Of a DNA stretch of 64,000 bases, positions 51,376 through 61,226 are shown piece after piece. The position numbers and the translations under genes were made by a program. Below the pieces are notes generated by a model, which was given only the letters and a program-made list of their open reading frames with translations, had not been told where the DNA came from and made no database searches. The stretch is from Rhodospirillaceae bacterium. GTDB lineage: Bacteria > Pseudomonadota > Alphaproteobacteria > GCA-2731375. Each line of letters begins with the position of its first letter. The first letter of the stretch is position 1. The stretch is from the NCBI GenBank assembly GCA_018701215.1, contig JABIWH010000023.1:9290-73289 (forward strand), written 5' to 3'.

Positions 51376-53073
51376 ATGGATACCGAAGCAACCGCAGGCC
51401 GCAGCATGCCGACCTATCGGGCCCTGGCACAGGATATAAAAAACCTTGGCGTCGATGTCGTATTTGGCCTGATGAGCGATGACACGGCGTTGTTCGCGGT
51501 GGAAATCGATACCCTCGGCATCGCCTTTTATGGCGGCCGCCACGAAAACAACGCCATCTCCATGGCCGAGGGCTACGCCTCGGCCACCGGCAAACTGGGC
51601 ATTGCCATCATTGGCCGGGGGCCTGCCGCCGCCAATGGCCTGCATGCCGCCGTCTCCGCCTCGCGCACCGGCTCCAAATTGCTCATCATTTATGGTGAAA
51701 TGCCCGTAGGCGGCGGGGTGAATACCATTGGCCCGGATTATAAAGCCTTCAACGCCCGTGGCGTCATGGCCGCGGCCGGCCTGCAGACCTTTTCGCCGAC
51801 CTCGCCCCAGGCCGCGCGCACGGCCTTGGCGGATGCCATTACCGCCGCCTCACGGGGCACGGCGGTGACCCTGCATTTACCGGTCGATGTGCAAACCGCC
51901 GAAATCCTGGTGCGCGACGACGACCCCGGCATCACCTTGCCCGCCCCCATGGCACCCACGGCGGCCCGTCCCCAGGGCATCAATGCGGCCATTGGCCTGC
52001 TTGCCAACGCGCAACGCCCCTTGATTATCGCGGGCCTGGGCGCTCATCTTGCAGATGCGGGAGAGACCTTGGAAAAACTGGCGGAGAAAATCGGCGCGCT
52101 GCTCATCACCTCGGTCCGGGGCAAGGATATGTTCAAGGGCAATCCGAACAATCTTGATGTTATCGGCTCCTTCTCCCACTCCATGGCGCGCCGGCATGTG
52201 GATCAGGCCGATTGTGTGCTGGTCTTTGGCGCCGGGCTTAACCTTCTGACCATGAGTTTCGGCAACGCCCTGCCGCAGGTACCGCTGATCCAGATTGACG
52301 CGGTACGCAGCAATATTGGACGCTGGACCAGTGCCGATGTCGCCCTGGTGGGCGATGCCAAGTTGGTCGCGGCGCAGCTTTTAGCGGCGGCGCCAGCGCG
52401 AGGAGACGCCGAAAAGCCGTTCCATGCCGCCGCCACGCGCAAGGATATCGCCGAATTTGATATCGCCTCTGACTTCCAGGCTGCGCACACAGCCCATACC
52501 GTCGATCCCCGCGCCCTGGCCATGGAATTGGACCGGCTGTTGCCCAGGCAGCGCAATCTGGTCTATGACGCGGGCAATTTCCTTGGCATGGTGCCTTATC
52601 TCTCGGTGCCGGGACCGGGCCATTTCAAGTTCACCTCCGAATTCGCCTCCCTTGGACTGGGCTTTGGCACCGCGCTGGGTGTCGCCAAGGCACGGCCCGA
52701 GTTGCCCACCATTCTGCTGGTCGGTGACGGCGGATTTACCATGAGCATGAATGATCTTGATACCCCGGTACGGGAAGATCTGCCCCTGGTTATCATCTTG
52801 ATGAATGATTGCGCCTACGGCGCCGAGCTGCATTTGCTGCGCGCCCATCAACAACCCGTGGCCAAGTCGCTGTTTCCCGACGTTGATTTCGCCCCGGTGG
52901 CGGAGGCCTTTGGCTTCGAGGCCGTGACCATACGCTCGCTTGATGATTTGGCGGCAATCGCGCCCATGCTGGCAGATCCCCAAGGGCCTATTTTTCTGGA
53001 CTGCAAGATCAATGCCGACATCGCCGCGCCTTTCATGGGCGAGTTCGCGGCCTATGTGGAGAGCAACAAGTAA
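51376..53073 (+). CDS. Thiamine-diphosphate-dependent enzyme, acetolactate synthase-like
   Basis: 565 residues from the ATG at 51376 (GAGGAC upstream). Three-domain layout of the pyruvate oxidase/acetolactate synthase superfamily. The N-terminal PYR domain has the catalytic Glu57 in GGRHENNAISMAEGYA. A central domain (about 190-330) follows. The C-terminal PP domain has the ThDP/Mg motif in LVGDGGFTMSMNDLDTPVRE, with NDCAYGAE after it. True AHAS is usually paired with a regulatory subunit gene, which is absent, and it carries an FAD-linked central domain. This is more likely a decarboxylase or carboligase of another substrate (compare oxalyl-CoA, benzoylformate or sulfopyruvate enzymes). A DUF1636 gene follows 12 nt later. 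Confidence 0.86.
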   Translation: MDTEATAGRSMPTYRALAQDIKNLGVDVVFGLMSDDTALFAVEIDTLGIAFYGGRHENNAISMAEGYASATGKLGIAIIGRGPAAANGLHAAVSASRTGSKLLIIYGEMPVGGGVNTIGPDYKAFNARGVMAAAGLQTFSPTSPQAARTALADAITAASRGTAVTLHLPVDVQTAEILVRDDDPGITLPAPMAPTAARPQGINAAIGLLANAQRPLIIAGLGAHLADAGETLEKLAEKIGALLITSVRGKDMFKGNPNNLDVIGSFSHSMARRHVDQADCVLVFGAGLNLLTMSFGNALPQVPLIQIDAVRSNIGRWTSADVALVGDAKLVAAQLLAAAPARGDAEKPFHAAATRKDIAEFDIASDFQAAHTAHTVDPRALAMELDRLLPRQRNLVYDAGNFLGMVPYLSVPGPGHFKFTSEFASLGLGFGTALGVAKARPELPTILLVGDGGFTMSMNDLDTPVREDLPLVIILMNDCAYGAELHLLRAHQQPVAKSLFPDVDFAPVAEAFGFEAVTIRSLDDLAAIAPMLADPQGPIFLDCKINADIAAPFMGEFAAYVESNK

Positions 53074-53085
53074 CCCTTTATTCAG

Positions 53086-53472
53086 ATGTCGAATTTGCTG
53101 CACGGCACCCGCATACTGATTTGCCAGACCTGCCCCCGCTTGGCGGTACAGCCGGCCCACCCGCGCACGGCCGGCGCCGATTTGAGCGCGGAAATCGTTG
53201 CTCTGATTGTTGCGGCGGGGGGCGATATCCGCGACCACGTGCGTTTCATGAACTGCCTTGCGGGCTGCAACAATCCTTGCAATGTGGCCCTGGTCGGAGC
53301 TGGAAAGCCCCGGCTACGATTTTCCCAACTTGGCCCCGGCGATGGCTCGGGCATTATCGAGACAGCCAAAATTTATGGCCAAAGCCGCAATGGCGAGCTA
53401 TCCGCCGAACAATTGCCGGCGGCAATGCGTGATCGTTTGAGCGCCAGATCGCCGGTCCGGCTAGGCGACTAG
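53086..53472 (+). CDS. DUF1636 predicted metal-binding protein
   Basis: 128 residues. Conserved cysteines: ILICQTCPR at the N-terminus and FMNCLAGCNNPCNVAL in the middle, then KPRLRFSQLGP, which match the DUF1636 family (putative metal or Fe-S binding). Its function is not established; members are often found near cobalamin or CobW-type genes, none of which is here. Being 12 nt downstream of the ThDP enzyme, it is probably cotranscribed and may act with it. A periplasmic signal is not seen. An Fe-S cluster or Zn site with the C-x2-C and C-x3-C-x3-C sets is possible. Confidence 0.75.
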   Translation: MSNLLHGTRILICQTCPRLAVQPAHPRTAGADLSAEIVALIVAAGGDIRDHVRFMNCLAGCNNPCNVALVGAGKPRLRFSQLGPGDGSGIIETAKIYGQSRNGELSAEQLPAAMRDRLSARSPVRLGD

Positions 53473-53576
53473 GCTATTTGACGACTAGATCTTGTATTTG
53501 CCTGACACGGGCCTATAATAAATACGATTTATTTGGGCAAATTCGAGACCCAGATCCAGCAGGGATGGAGGCTACA

Positions 53577-54854
53577 ATGGGGAAAATCGCATTTACCGGC
53601 GTACAAGTACTGGACGCCAGTGGCGGGCAGCCGTTTGCCGGCGAAGTATTGGTCGAGGGGAACCGTATTCGCGCGGTCGCCCGAGATGGCGCACAGGTCA
53701 ACCGCGAGGGCGCCCGCATCGTCGATGGCGGCGGTGCCACGCTGATGCCCGGCCTGATCGAAAGCCACATGCATTGCTCGTTCCTGGATACCGATAGCCT
53801 GGAAGCCCTGGGCTTCGTGCCGGTGGAAGAACACACCCTAAGGGCCATGCAGAACGCCAAAAAATTCCTCGATCAGGGTTTCACAGCCGGTTGCAGCGCG
53901 GCGGCGGCCAAACCGCGTTTGGACATTGTCATCCGCAACGCCATCAATGCCGGGGACATTCCGGGCCCCCGGATGCTGGCCTGCACACCGGAACTAACGG
54001 TTTCCTCGGGCCTGGGCGATGTCCGCCTGGCCCATATGCACCGCGACACGTTCGCCCTGATCTGCGATGGCGCCGACGAATTCCGCAAGGTCAGCCGCGA
54101 GCTGGTCCGCGAAGGCGTCGATACGTTGAAAATCAATCCTTCCGGCGATGAATTCGTGCCCTTCGCCCGGGCCCACCACACGGTGATGACGGAGGACGAA
54201 GTCGCCGCCGTATGCGAGGTTGCCCGTTCCCGCGGCCTGCGCACCGCCGGCCATTGCCGCAGTGCCGAATCCGTCAAGATGTGCCTGCGCCAAGGGGCCG
54301 AGATTATCTACCACGCCACCCTGGTGGACGAGGAAGCCAAGGATATGTTGGAGGCGGAGAAGGACCGCATTTTTGTCTCGCCCACCCTGGGCGTCACCTA
54401 CACCACTTTGTACGAAGCCGGTGATTGGGGCGTCACAACGGAAATGGCCACCGACATGGGCCTGAAGCGGGAGCTGGAAACCGCCGTCGAGAATATGAAG
54501 GATTTGAAAAAGCGCGGCGTCCGCATACTGCCGGGCGGTGATTATGGTTTTGCCTGGAACCCCATCGGGAACAATGCCAGGGATATTGAATATTTCGTCA
54601 ATCTGCTCGATTTCTCGCCCATGGAAGCGATCATGGCGGCCACCAAGGGGGGCAGCGAAATCATGATGATGGAAAATGAACTGGGTCAGATCAAGGAAGG
54701 TTTCCTGGCGGATATTCTTCTCGTCGATGGCAATCCGCTGACCGACGTCTCGATCCTGCAGGACGCCAACCGGTTGATCGGCATCATGAAGGATGGCGGC
54801 TTCCACAAGGACCCCGCGGACCATTTGTCCGCATCGCAGGAGGCGGCGGAATAG
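53577..54854 (+). CDS. Amidohydrolase of the imidazolonepropionase-like group
   Basis: 425 residues from the ATG at 53577, with GGAGG upstream; ATG at 53565 is in frame too. Metal-dependent hydrolase TIM barrel: His64 and His66 in IESHMHCSFL, a Lys in TLKINPSGDE, His in RTAGHCRSAE and EIIYHATL, and Asp in PGGDYGFAWNP. These are the six expected positions of a binuclear or mononuclear metal centre. The C-terminal beta-sandwich part reads GFLADILLVDGNPLTDVSIL, as in cytosolic members of this group (prolidase-, imidazolonepropionase- and organophosphate-type). The substrate, probably a cyclic amide or a dipeptide, is not assigned. Confidence 0.87.
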   Translation: MGKIAFTGVQVLDASGGQPFAGEVLVEGNRIRAVARDGAQVNREGARIVDGGGATLMPGLIESHMHCSFLDTDSLEALGFVPVEEHTLRAMQNAKKFLDQGFTAGCSAAAAKPRLDIVIRNAINAGDIPGPRMLACTPELTVSSGLGDVRLAHMHRDTFALICDGADEFRKVSRELVREGVDTLKINPSGDEFVPFARAHHTVMTEDEVAAVCEVARSRGLRTAGHCRSAESVKMCLRQGAEIIYHATLVDEEAKDMLEAEKDRIFVSPTLGVTYTTLYEAGDWGVTTEMATDMGLKRELETAVENMKDLKKRGVRILPGGDYGFAWNPIGNNARDIEYFVNLLDFSPMEAIMAATKGGSEIMMMENELGQIKEGFLADILLVDGNPLTDVSILQDANRLIGIMKDGGFHKDPADHLSASQEAAE

Positions 54855-57692
54855 TTAGAGCGGGTTCGCTGCGGAATTGGAGGCGGCCAGCTGGTTCTTT
54901 GCTTTACCCATAGCGAGTCGGTGTCGGACAACCACGCAGTTTTCGCCGAGCCGCGCGAACCCATCGCAGGCAATCCGGGCTGCGGTCCAGCCGAGGTAGG
55001 CGCCGAATTGCACATGAAACAGCACCTGCTTGTCCGGGTTCTGTTTTTCGACGATGTGAAACCGGCGGCCGGCATCGTTGGGACCCGAGGGTCGCCGCGT
55101 GTTTTGCAACTCCTCCAACAGGCCCTGCGCGCGCGGAAGCTCGTTAAAGGCGCCGAATTGCACTTCGTAATTCGGCAGAACGCGCTTCGCACTTGGAATA
55201 GGAGGGGCAATTCGTTGCCGCGCATCCAGCTCGGCCCGCGTCTCCATTGCCAGCATAAGCTCCCCGGCATCAGTGACGCCAGGTGTCGGGCTAGACCGCG
55301 GTGCCACCTCGTCAAACGCCTCGTCGGAAGGCTCCGGCTCCGCTTTCGCCGACTTCGCCTCGGCCAGCACTGTTTTGGCCCGCACTGGCTCAGAGGAGGC
55401 CCCGATCGCATTAAATTGCTCTGTCGCGCCAGCAATGGCCACATCCGTGGACCCGGCAAGGCTTGCGCGCCTTACCGTTGACCGCCGGACGACAGCGCAT
55501 TTTTGACCATGCGCCAGGAAGGCAGCACACTCGGTCTTGGCGGCGCTGCGGCCAAAATCCGCACCAAGTTGGACATGAAACAGCACCTGATCGTCGGCGC
55601 CCTGCTTGTCAACGATCTGAAAACGCCGACCGGCATTGGCGGTATTTGGGAACCGGTTACCTTCCCGTAACGCGGCCAACAGACCCTGTGCGCGGGGCAA
55701 TTCCTTAAAGGCGCCGAACTGCACATCGTACTTCTGCTCAACTTGCTGCTGACCTGGTGCAGGCGGATGAACCTGGCGGCGGTTGTTCTCAGCCATTTCA
55801 ACGGCGGCAAGCTTGGTGATCGATGCCTTGGCATCGCCAACAGGGGCCGCGTCAACGGCAATCACGCCATCGGGCAGCGGCAGATCGGCAACCACGGCAA
55901 GCTGTCCCTGCACCGGCCCGTCTGTACTGAATGGCGTCTTCACCGCTCCTTCGCCGATCTTTGCCAAGCGCATTTCCAGGGACTTGGCCCCGGATGCGCC
56001 GGTTACTGGCGCAACTGTCACTGGCGGCTCCACGGCGGTCAACAATTCCGCAACCGGCACCTGTTCTTCAAGAGCCGGCACTGTCGCCACCACCAGATCC
56101 GGCTGGTCAATATCAGCGACTGTCATCGGGCCCGGTCCCGATGGACCCATGCCGTCCATATCGGCCAATACCTTGCCAACCAAATCCTCAATCGAGCCAT
56201 CATTGGCCGGGTCCGTATCCTCTGCCAGGGTTTCCCATTTCGCCATGGTGTTTTGGATCGCCACGCGCAGAGCATTGACATCATCCAGCGGGATATCCGA
56301 CGGGATCGCATCCAAGCCCAGAGCATGCAGTACATCGCCATGGCTACGGCGCAATTCCACATAGGCCCGGTGCTGATCCACCTCTGAACGGAGCTGCCGG
56401 GCCGCCACATCGACCACATCCAGCATATTGCCGTTGGTGATCCGCCGCTCGGCCACGGCCAACTTGCTTAATTCGTTATCGGAGTGGGAGATTTGCCGGG
56501 CCAGACGGAATTGGTAATTGGCCTCGCGGTATTCCTGCGAGGCGATATAGACCTGGGCCAACACCGCGACCGACATGGCCAGGCGTTGCCGGCGTGCCAT
56601 CTCGCCACGCATCGCGGCGGTATCCATGCTCAGCGCGCCCGAAAAGACGCGAAACAAATTCATCCCCAATGTGGCCCCCACACCGTTCCATGCGCCATTC
56701 GCCAAGCCGCTGTCGGAGCTGAAATTGCGGGCCAGATCAAAGTCCAGGCCGGGGAACATGCCGTACAAGGCTTCCCGCGATTCCCATTCGCTGATCCGCT
56801 CGTTATAGTCCTCGACCCGAAGCTCGGGCCGGTTATCAAGGGCAAACGCCTCCATTTCCTCGATCGGCATCGGCATCGCGGGAACGCCCTGCTCCGTTTC
56901 AGGTAGCTTCAGGGTGAATTTCACGCCTGGCCGAACGTTGATCAACTGCGCAAATTCAAGCTTGGCGCGGCCATATTCCTTACGCGCGGCGATGAGCTGG
57001 CGCACCGTATCAATCAGGCCGCGGCGAAAGCCAACCGTACGCCGCCGGGTCTCGACATTCGTGACTTCCAAACGCCGGGATTCGGCCAGCGCCGTGCTGA
57101 AATCCCGTTCTATGGCGACCATGCGCGTCATCAATTGCTGCGCCCCGACCGCCTTCCAATAGGCCAGACGGACGCTGCGGATTATATCCTGCAAGCCCTT
57201 GCGCCGGCGTTCCTCGGCGATCATGACCCGATCGGCGCTTTGTTTTGCCCTGGCATAACTGACGCCGAGATCAAGCAGACTCCAAGTCGCGCCAAAGCTG
57301 CCCGTGCGGATATTGCGGTCCGTACCCGAGGAAACCGTTTCGCTGTCCCTGGTGCGGCCGCCGGTAGCCGAGACATCCGGAAAACCTTCTTGGTTCGCCT
57401 GTTCCAGCTCCAACTCGGCGATATCCCGCTCAATTTGCCGCACGCTATGTTGCAGGTTAAAGGCAACCGCCCTGGCCATTGCATCATAAAGCGAAATCGA
57501 CTCGACGGGCACATAGCGCTTGGAATGTATAATTTCCAGATCAACGGCCGCCCGGCTTTCCCGCTCGCTGACGCTCAATGGTTCGGGCGCCACCGAGCAG
57601 GCAGTCAGATACCCAAGCAAAAGCAGACAACATATGACCTTGGTCTTCGAAACCATGGCAAAAATACGCTTACTTATGCATGGACGGCGCAC
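54855..57692 (-). CDS. TolC-family outer-membrane lipoprotein fused to two SPOR-like domains
   Basis: 945 residues, about twice a normal TolC. The start is GTG at 57692, because GGAG lies 7 nt upstream; the inner ATG at 57656 has none. A lipoprotein signal ends in LTAC (lipid on Cys32). Residues 65-465 are an outer-membrane efflux protein: two coiled-coil repeats with SFGATWSLLDLGVSYARAKQ and GMNLFRVFSG. A Pro/Val/Ala-rich linker (470-650) follows. Then come two related SPOR-like domains, about 653-737 and 841-923, each with YxVQFGAFxELPRAQGLL and LFHVQxGA. SPOR domains bind septal or denuded peptidoglycan. It is last in the secretion operon, right after the adaptor gene. It should form the outer-membrane channel and be tied to the cell wall. 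Confidence 0.85.
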   Translation of the reverse strand: MRRPCISKRIFAMVSKTKVICCLLLLGYLTACSVAPEPLSVSERESRAAVDLEIIHSKRYVPVESISLYDAMARAVAFNLQHSVRQIERDIAELELEQANQEGFPDVSATGGRTRDSETVSSGTDRNIRTGSFGATWSLLDLGVSYARAKQSADRVMIAEERRRKGLQDIIRSVRLAYWKAVGAQQLMTRMVAIERDFSTALAESRRLEVTNVETRRRTVGFRRGLIDTVRQLIAARKEYGRAKLEFAQLINVRPGVKFTLKLPETEQGVPAMPMPIEEMEAFALDNRPELRVEDYNERISEWESREALYGMFPGLDFDLARNFSSDSGLANGAWNGVGATLGMNLFRVFSGALSMDTAAMRGEMARRQRLAMSVAVLAQVYIASQEYREANYQFRLARQISHSDNELSKLAVAERRITNGNMLDVVDVAARQLRSEVDQHRAYVELRRSHGDVLHALGLDAIPSDIPLDDVNALRVAIQNTMAKWETLAEDTDPANDGSIEDLVGKVLADMDGMGPSGPGPMTVADIDQPDLVVATVPALEEQVPVAELLTAVEPPVTVAPVTGASGAKSLEMRLAKIGEGAVKTPFSTDGPVQGQLAVVADLPLPDGVIAVDAAPVGDAKASITKLAAVEMAENNRRQVHPPAPGQQQVEQKYDVQFGAFKELPRAQGLLAALREGNRFPNTANAGRRFQIVDKQGADDQVLFHVQLGADFGRSAAKTECAAFLAHGQKCAVVRRSTVRRASLAGSTDVAIAGATEQFNAIGASSEPVRAKTVLAEAKSAKAEPEPSDEAFDEVAPRSSPTPGVTDAGELMLAMETRAELDARQRIAPPIPSAKRVLPNYEVQFGAFNELPRAQGLLEELQNTRRPSGPNDAGRRFHIVEKQNPDKQVLFHVQFGAYLGWTAARIACDGFARLGENCVVVRHRLAMGKAKNQLAASNSAANPL

Positions 57693-57693
57693 C

Positions 57694-59058
57694 TTAACGC
57701 TCCGTCATCGCGGTATCGAGGGATTGGTAGATCGGCCGCAGCAAATAACGCAGCACCGTGCGCTCGCCGGCCAGAATATCAACCTCGGCAACCATGCCGG
57801 GCAGGATCAGATTTTCACCCGGCTTATCACCAACATGGTTCTTGTTCAGCCGGATAGAGGATTTGTAATAGACCGTACCGTCCTGATCCTTGAAGGTTGT
57901 GGGCGAAATTTTTTCAACCACGCCTTCGATTGCGCCAAAGCGGGCAAAATCATAGGTGGTGATCTTCACCTTCGCCTCGTCGCCAATTTTGACATGGCCC
58001 ACATCGATGGGCGAAATGCGCCCTTCAACGATCAATTCGTCCTCTATGGGGACGATCATGGCCAAGGGTGCGCCGGGTGCGATGACACTGCCAACGGCAG
58101 TGACCGCCAGCTCCTGCACGATACCATGGGCCGGTGCCACGATTCTCAAGCGCCGCACACGATCCTGGGTCTGAACGATTGACTGCTCTACTTCGGCCAA
58201 CTCCGCCCGCACGGAACCCATTTCATCCAAGGCGTCGTCGCGCAGGCCGGCCTCGAGTTCCTCTATTTTCGCGCTGGCTTCGGCGATCGCCTCACGGGCG
58301 CGCTCCGCCTTGTCGATAACCTCGTCCAGCTCACCCGCGATCGTGTTGTGTTCCCGCAGCGTATTCAAATAAACCAGGTTAGAGACCAATTTCTCGACCA
58401 ACAGCTTTTCCTGGGTGTCGCGCTGCGTTGCCAGAATAGCGACCTCGCGCCGTAGTTTCGCCGCTTCGCTCTTCAGCACTTTCAACTCCACCTCGCGTTG
58501 CTTCTGCTTTAGAGCGAGAACATTTTTCTGCTTCTGCCTGGCTTTCTTCTGTTGTTTCAGGATGATTTGCTGATCCGCCCGCAAATGATCATATCGGGCC
58601 GGCACCTTGACGAACGCCGCGGCATCCCCGGCGGCAAAGGCCCGCAGCCTCTCGGCCCTTAGTTGCAAGCCAACACGGCGAATGCGGTTGGCCTCCAAAT
58701 CCGCCAGCGCCGCCGTCGGATCCAATCGAACCATCGTCTGACCGCGCGCAACCACTTCGCCTTCCGTGACCATGATCTCGGCGATAATACCGCCTTCAAG
58801 ATGCTGGATCGCATGCACCGAACCGAGCGGCACCACTTCGCCCAACGCCTTGGTGGTTTCCTTGATCTTCGCGACCGAGGCCCAAGCGCCCGAGCCGAAC
58901 ACAACCAAGGTAACAAGCACCAGGAAGACCCTGAGAAACCGGGGCGGGCCAATTTCTTCAAGCAATTCCGGCTTTGATAGATAGCGTAGCTCCTCACCCC
59001 GGCCAAGCTTTGGGCGCTCGACATAAGCGGCGGGCATGACGGCACCATCTCTACTCAT
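57694..59058 (-). CDS. HlyD-family type I secretion adaptor
   Basis: 454 residues. One membrane helix near the N-terminus (about 40-60, FLRVFLVLVTLVVFGSGAWA) is followed by a periplasmic part. That has a lipoyl half-motif (GEVVPLGSVHAIQHLEGGII), a long coiled coil (about 160-300, very rich in Lys, Glu and Arg) and a barrel with VKITTYDFARFGAIEGVVEK. The C-terminal GMVAEVDILAGERTVLRYLL is typical of PrtE/HlyD proteins. It bridges the ABC pump and TolC. Its ATG overlaps the stop of the upstream ABC gene by 4 nt, and the TolC gene starts within 2 nt of its stop. Confidence 0.93.
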   Translation of the reverse strand: MSRDGAVMPAAYVERPKLGRGEELRYLSKPELLEEIGPPRFLRVFLVLVTLVVFGSGAWASVAKIKETTKALGEVVPLGSVHAIQHLEGGIIAEIMVTEGEVVARGQTMVRLDPTAALADLEANRIRRVGLQLRAERLRAFAAGDAAAFVKVPARYDHLRADQQIILKQQKKARQKQKNVLALKQKQREVELKVLKSEAAKLRREVAILATQRDTQEKLLVEKLVSNLVYLNTLREHNTIAGELDEVIDKAERAREAIAEASAKIEELEAGLRDDALDEMGSVRAELAEVEQSIVQTQDRVRRLRIVAPAHGIVQELAVTAVGSVIAPGAPLAMIVPIEDELIVEGRISPIDVGHVKIGDEAKVKITTYDFARFGAIEGVVEKISPTTFKDQDGTVYYKSSIRLNKNHVGDKPGENLILPGMVAEVDILAGERTVLRYLLRPIYQSLDTAMTER

Positions 59059-61226
59059 GCTGCATCCCCTCCCAATCGGTTCAAGGCTTCCTGGGGTGGG
59101 CCGTTATATTGCAGCCGGCCGGCATCCAGAACCAACAGCCGGTCCGCGATCTGCATATGACTGGGCCGATGCGTGATGATGACAATCGTCGCCTTGCCGC
59201 GCATATTCTGCACCGCCGCCAGTAACGCCTGATCACCTTCCTCGTCCAGTGCCTGACCCGGCTCGTCCAAGAAGATGATCGGCGCCTTTTTCAGATAGGC
59301 GCGGGTAAGCGACAGCTTTTGTTTAAAGCCCTCCGCCAGTTCCGTCAGAAGGTTCTCGTTCAGGCGCGTATCAAACCCTTCCGGCATCTTCATGATGGCG
59401 TCGTAGGCACGGGCCATCTTGGCCGCCTCCACCAGATCCTCGTCGCTGGCCGTCGGCTCGGCGAGGCGTAGATTTTGCGCCACCGTGCCATAGGTCAATT
59501 CCGTTGTTTGCGGCACCAGGGCGATGTTCTGACGCAAATCGATGGGATCAATCTGACGCACGTCGATGCCGTCGATCATGATCGCACCCATGGTCGGCTG
59601 GTACAGCCCGGCCGCGAGATTGACGAGCGTCGATTTACCCGAACCATTGGGTCCGGTGATCGCCACCACTTCACCCGGCTCCACGGAGAAGGTAACACCC
59701 ATAATCGCCGGCTCGGCATCGTTGGTGAAACGGTGCACCACGCCGTTGAATGTAATCCGCCCCTTGATGCGTTGAGAAAATGGCACCTGGCCCGGAATTC
59801 TCTCGGTCGGCAGCCGCATCAGATGGTTAATTTGCTGCAAACTGGATTTGATCTGACCCAAACGATTGAGGGTCATGAAGCCTGATTGCAACGGCGACAA
59901 CGCGCGCCAGACCAAAGCCATCGAGGCAATTAGGGCACCGATGGTAATGGCACCATCCATCACGCCGATGGCACCAAAGCCAACCAGCGCGATACCCGAT
60001 GCCAGGGTTATGATCCGGGATATCGTCTGTACCGAATTATTTTGGCATGCGAGGTTGAATTCCCGCAGCGAACTGGCCGCGGACAGATCGCGGTACCGCC
60101 GCAACCAGACATCCTCCGAACCAGCGAACTTGATCGCCCGCATGCCGGATACCGCCTGGATCAGAAATTTCTGCTGTTCGGCTCTTTGTTCATTGCCGGC
60201 CGCGGCAAAATGCTTTGTAACAGCCGATATCGCCAAACCTGAGATTACATAGGCCAGACCCGCCACCACGGGCACCAGCACCAGCCAGCCGCCCAGGGCC
60301 GCGATCACGGCAAGATAAATCACCACGAAGGGCAGATCCAACAATGCCTCGCCCAAGGGACCGGCAAAAAACTCCCGTAGTGACTCAAATTCCTGCAATT
60401 GAGAAAGCTGCGCGCCGAGCGGTTCATGCTCCAGCATGGCAAGCGGCAGAAATAATATCCGCTCGAATGCGGAACGGCCGACCAGATAGTCGATCCGCCC
60501 CGCCAGATACGCCATCGCCCGCACCCGTAACCGGCGCAGCGCCGTTTCCATTGCTATGGCGAAGATCACGCCGGAGAACAGGAACAGCAATTGATTGATC
60601 GAAGCGGAAGGAATGACCCTGTCGTAAATCGACATCATGAACAATGGCATAGCCAGGCTAAGCACATTGAACAGCAGGGTCAGCACCAGAACCTGGCCGA
60701 CCAGGGCACGAAATCGGCCAATCAGGGGCGCTGCCCAGGTCTGGCCACGGGATTTCTTTTCCTGCGCGGCGCGATCGACCGGCTTGACCACATAGGCCGT
60801 ACCGTTGATCCCCTTGCCCGATGCGCGGCGAAAAAAACGGTAAGTACCGTCATAAATTTTGTACCCGTCCACGTCGGCTTCGATAATTATGCGTACCGGC
60901 GCCGCCTGGTTGTCGGGCACGAACAGGCAAGGAATATGGTTCGAATCGATACGGTCATGGCGTACCCGGACCGGGCGGGAACCCAGGTTTAAATTCGCCA
61001 GAGTTTCGCGGAAACCTTCGAGATCAAGGTTCGGGATAAAATGTGGCATGGCCTCGGCCAGATGGCGTTCCCTGCCGCTCCATTCCAGAACTTCCAACAA
61101 GCGCAACAGACAGACGGCGAGATCGGACAGCGCCCGCGCGCCGCCGTTGCGAAACACCTCCAACACGTTCATGCCACCCAGCATTCTTGGCTGGCTGTCC
61201 ACGACGCTCTCTCCAGCCTCCGCCAT
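59055..61226 (-). CDS. Type I secretion ABC transporter, LapB-like with N-terminal extension
   Basis: 723 residues. N-terminal C39-like domain without a catalytic Cys (about 1-160, with the LapB-like HIPCLFVPDNQAAPVRII). Then six membrane helices (about 165-450) and a nucleotide-binding domain: Walker A GPNGSGKST (525-533), Walker B IIFLDEP with Glu655, and His686 in ITHRPSH. The signature reads LAEGF (630-634) instead of LSGGQ, so it lacks the Ser and the first Gly. Size and N-domain match exporters of giant adhesins. It overlaps the second ABC gene by one base and the adaptor gene by 4 nt. Pairing with the second ABC subunit is probable. Confidence 0.9.
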   Translation of the reverse strand: MAEAGESVVDSQPRMLGGMNVLEVFRNGGARALSDLAVCLLRLLEVLEWSGRERHLAEAMPHFIPNLDLEGFRETLANLNLGSRPVRVRHDRIDSNHIPCLFVPDNQAAPVRIIIEADVDGYKIYDGTYRFFRRASGKGINGTAYVVKPVDRAAQEKKSRGQTWAAPLIGRFRALVGQVLVLTLLFNVLSLAMPLFMMSIYDRVIPSASINQLLFLFSGVIFAIAMETALRRLRVRAMAYLAGRIDYLVGRSAFERILFLPLAMLEHEPLGAQLSQLQEFESLREFFAGPLGEALLDLPFVVIYLAVIAALGGWLVLVPVVAGLAYVISGLAISAVTKHFAAAGNEQRAEQQKFLIQAVSGMRAIKFAGSEDVWLRRYRDLSAASSLREFNLACQNNSVQTISRIITLASGIALVGFGAIGVMDGAITIGALIASMALVWRALSPLQSGFMTLNRLGQIKSSLQQINHLMRLPTERIPGQVPFSQRIKGRITFNGVVHRFTNDAEPAIMGVTFSVEPGEVVAITGPNGSGKSTLVNLAAGLYQPTMGAIMIDGIDVRQIDPIDLRQNIALVPQTTELTYGTVAQNLRLAEPTASDEDLVEAAKMARAYDAIMKMPEGFDTRLNENLLTELAEGFKQKLSLTRAYLKKAPIIFLDEPGQALDEEGDQALLAAVQNMRGKATIVIITHRPSHMQIADRLLVLDAGRLQYNGPPQEALNRLGGDAA

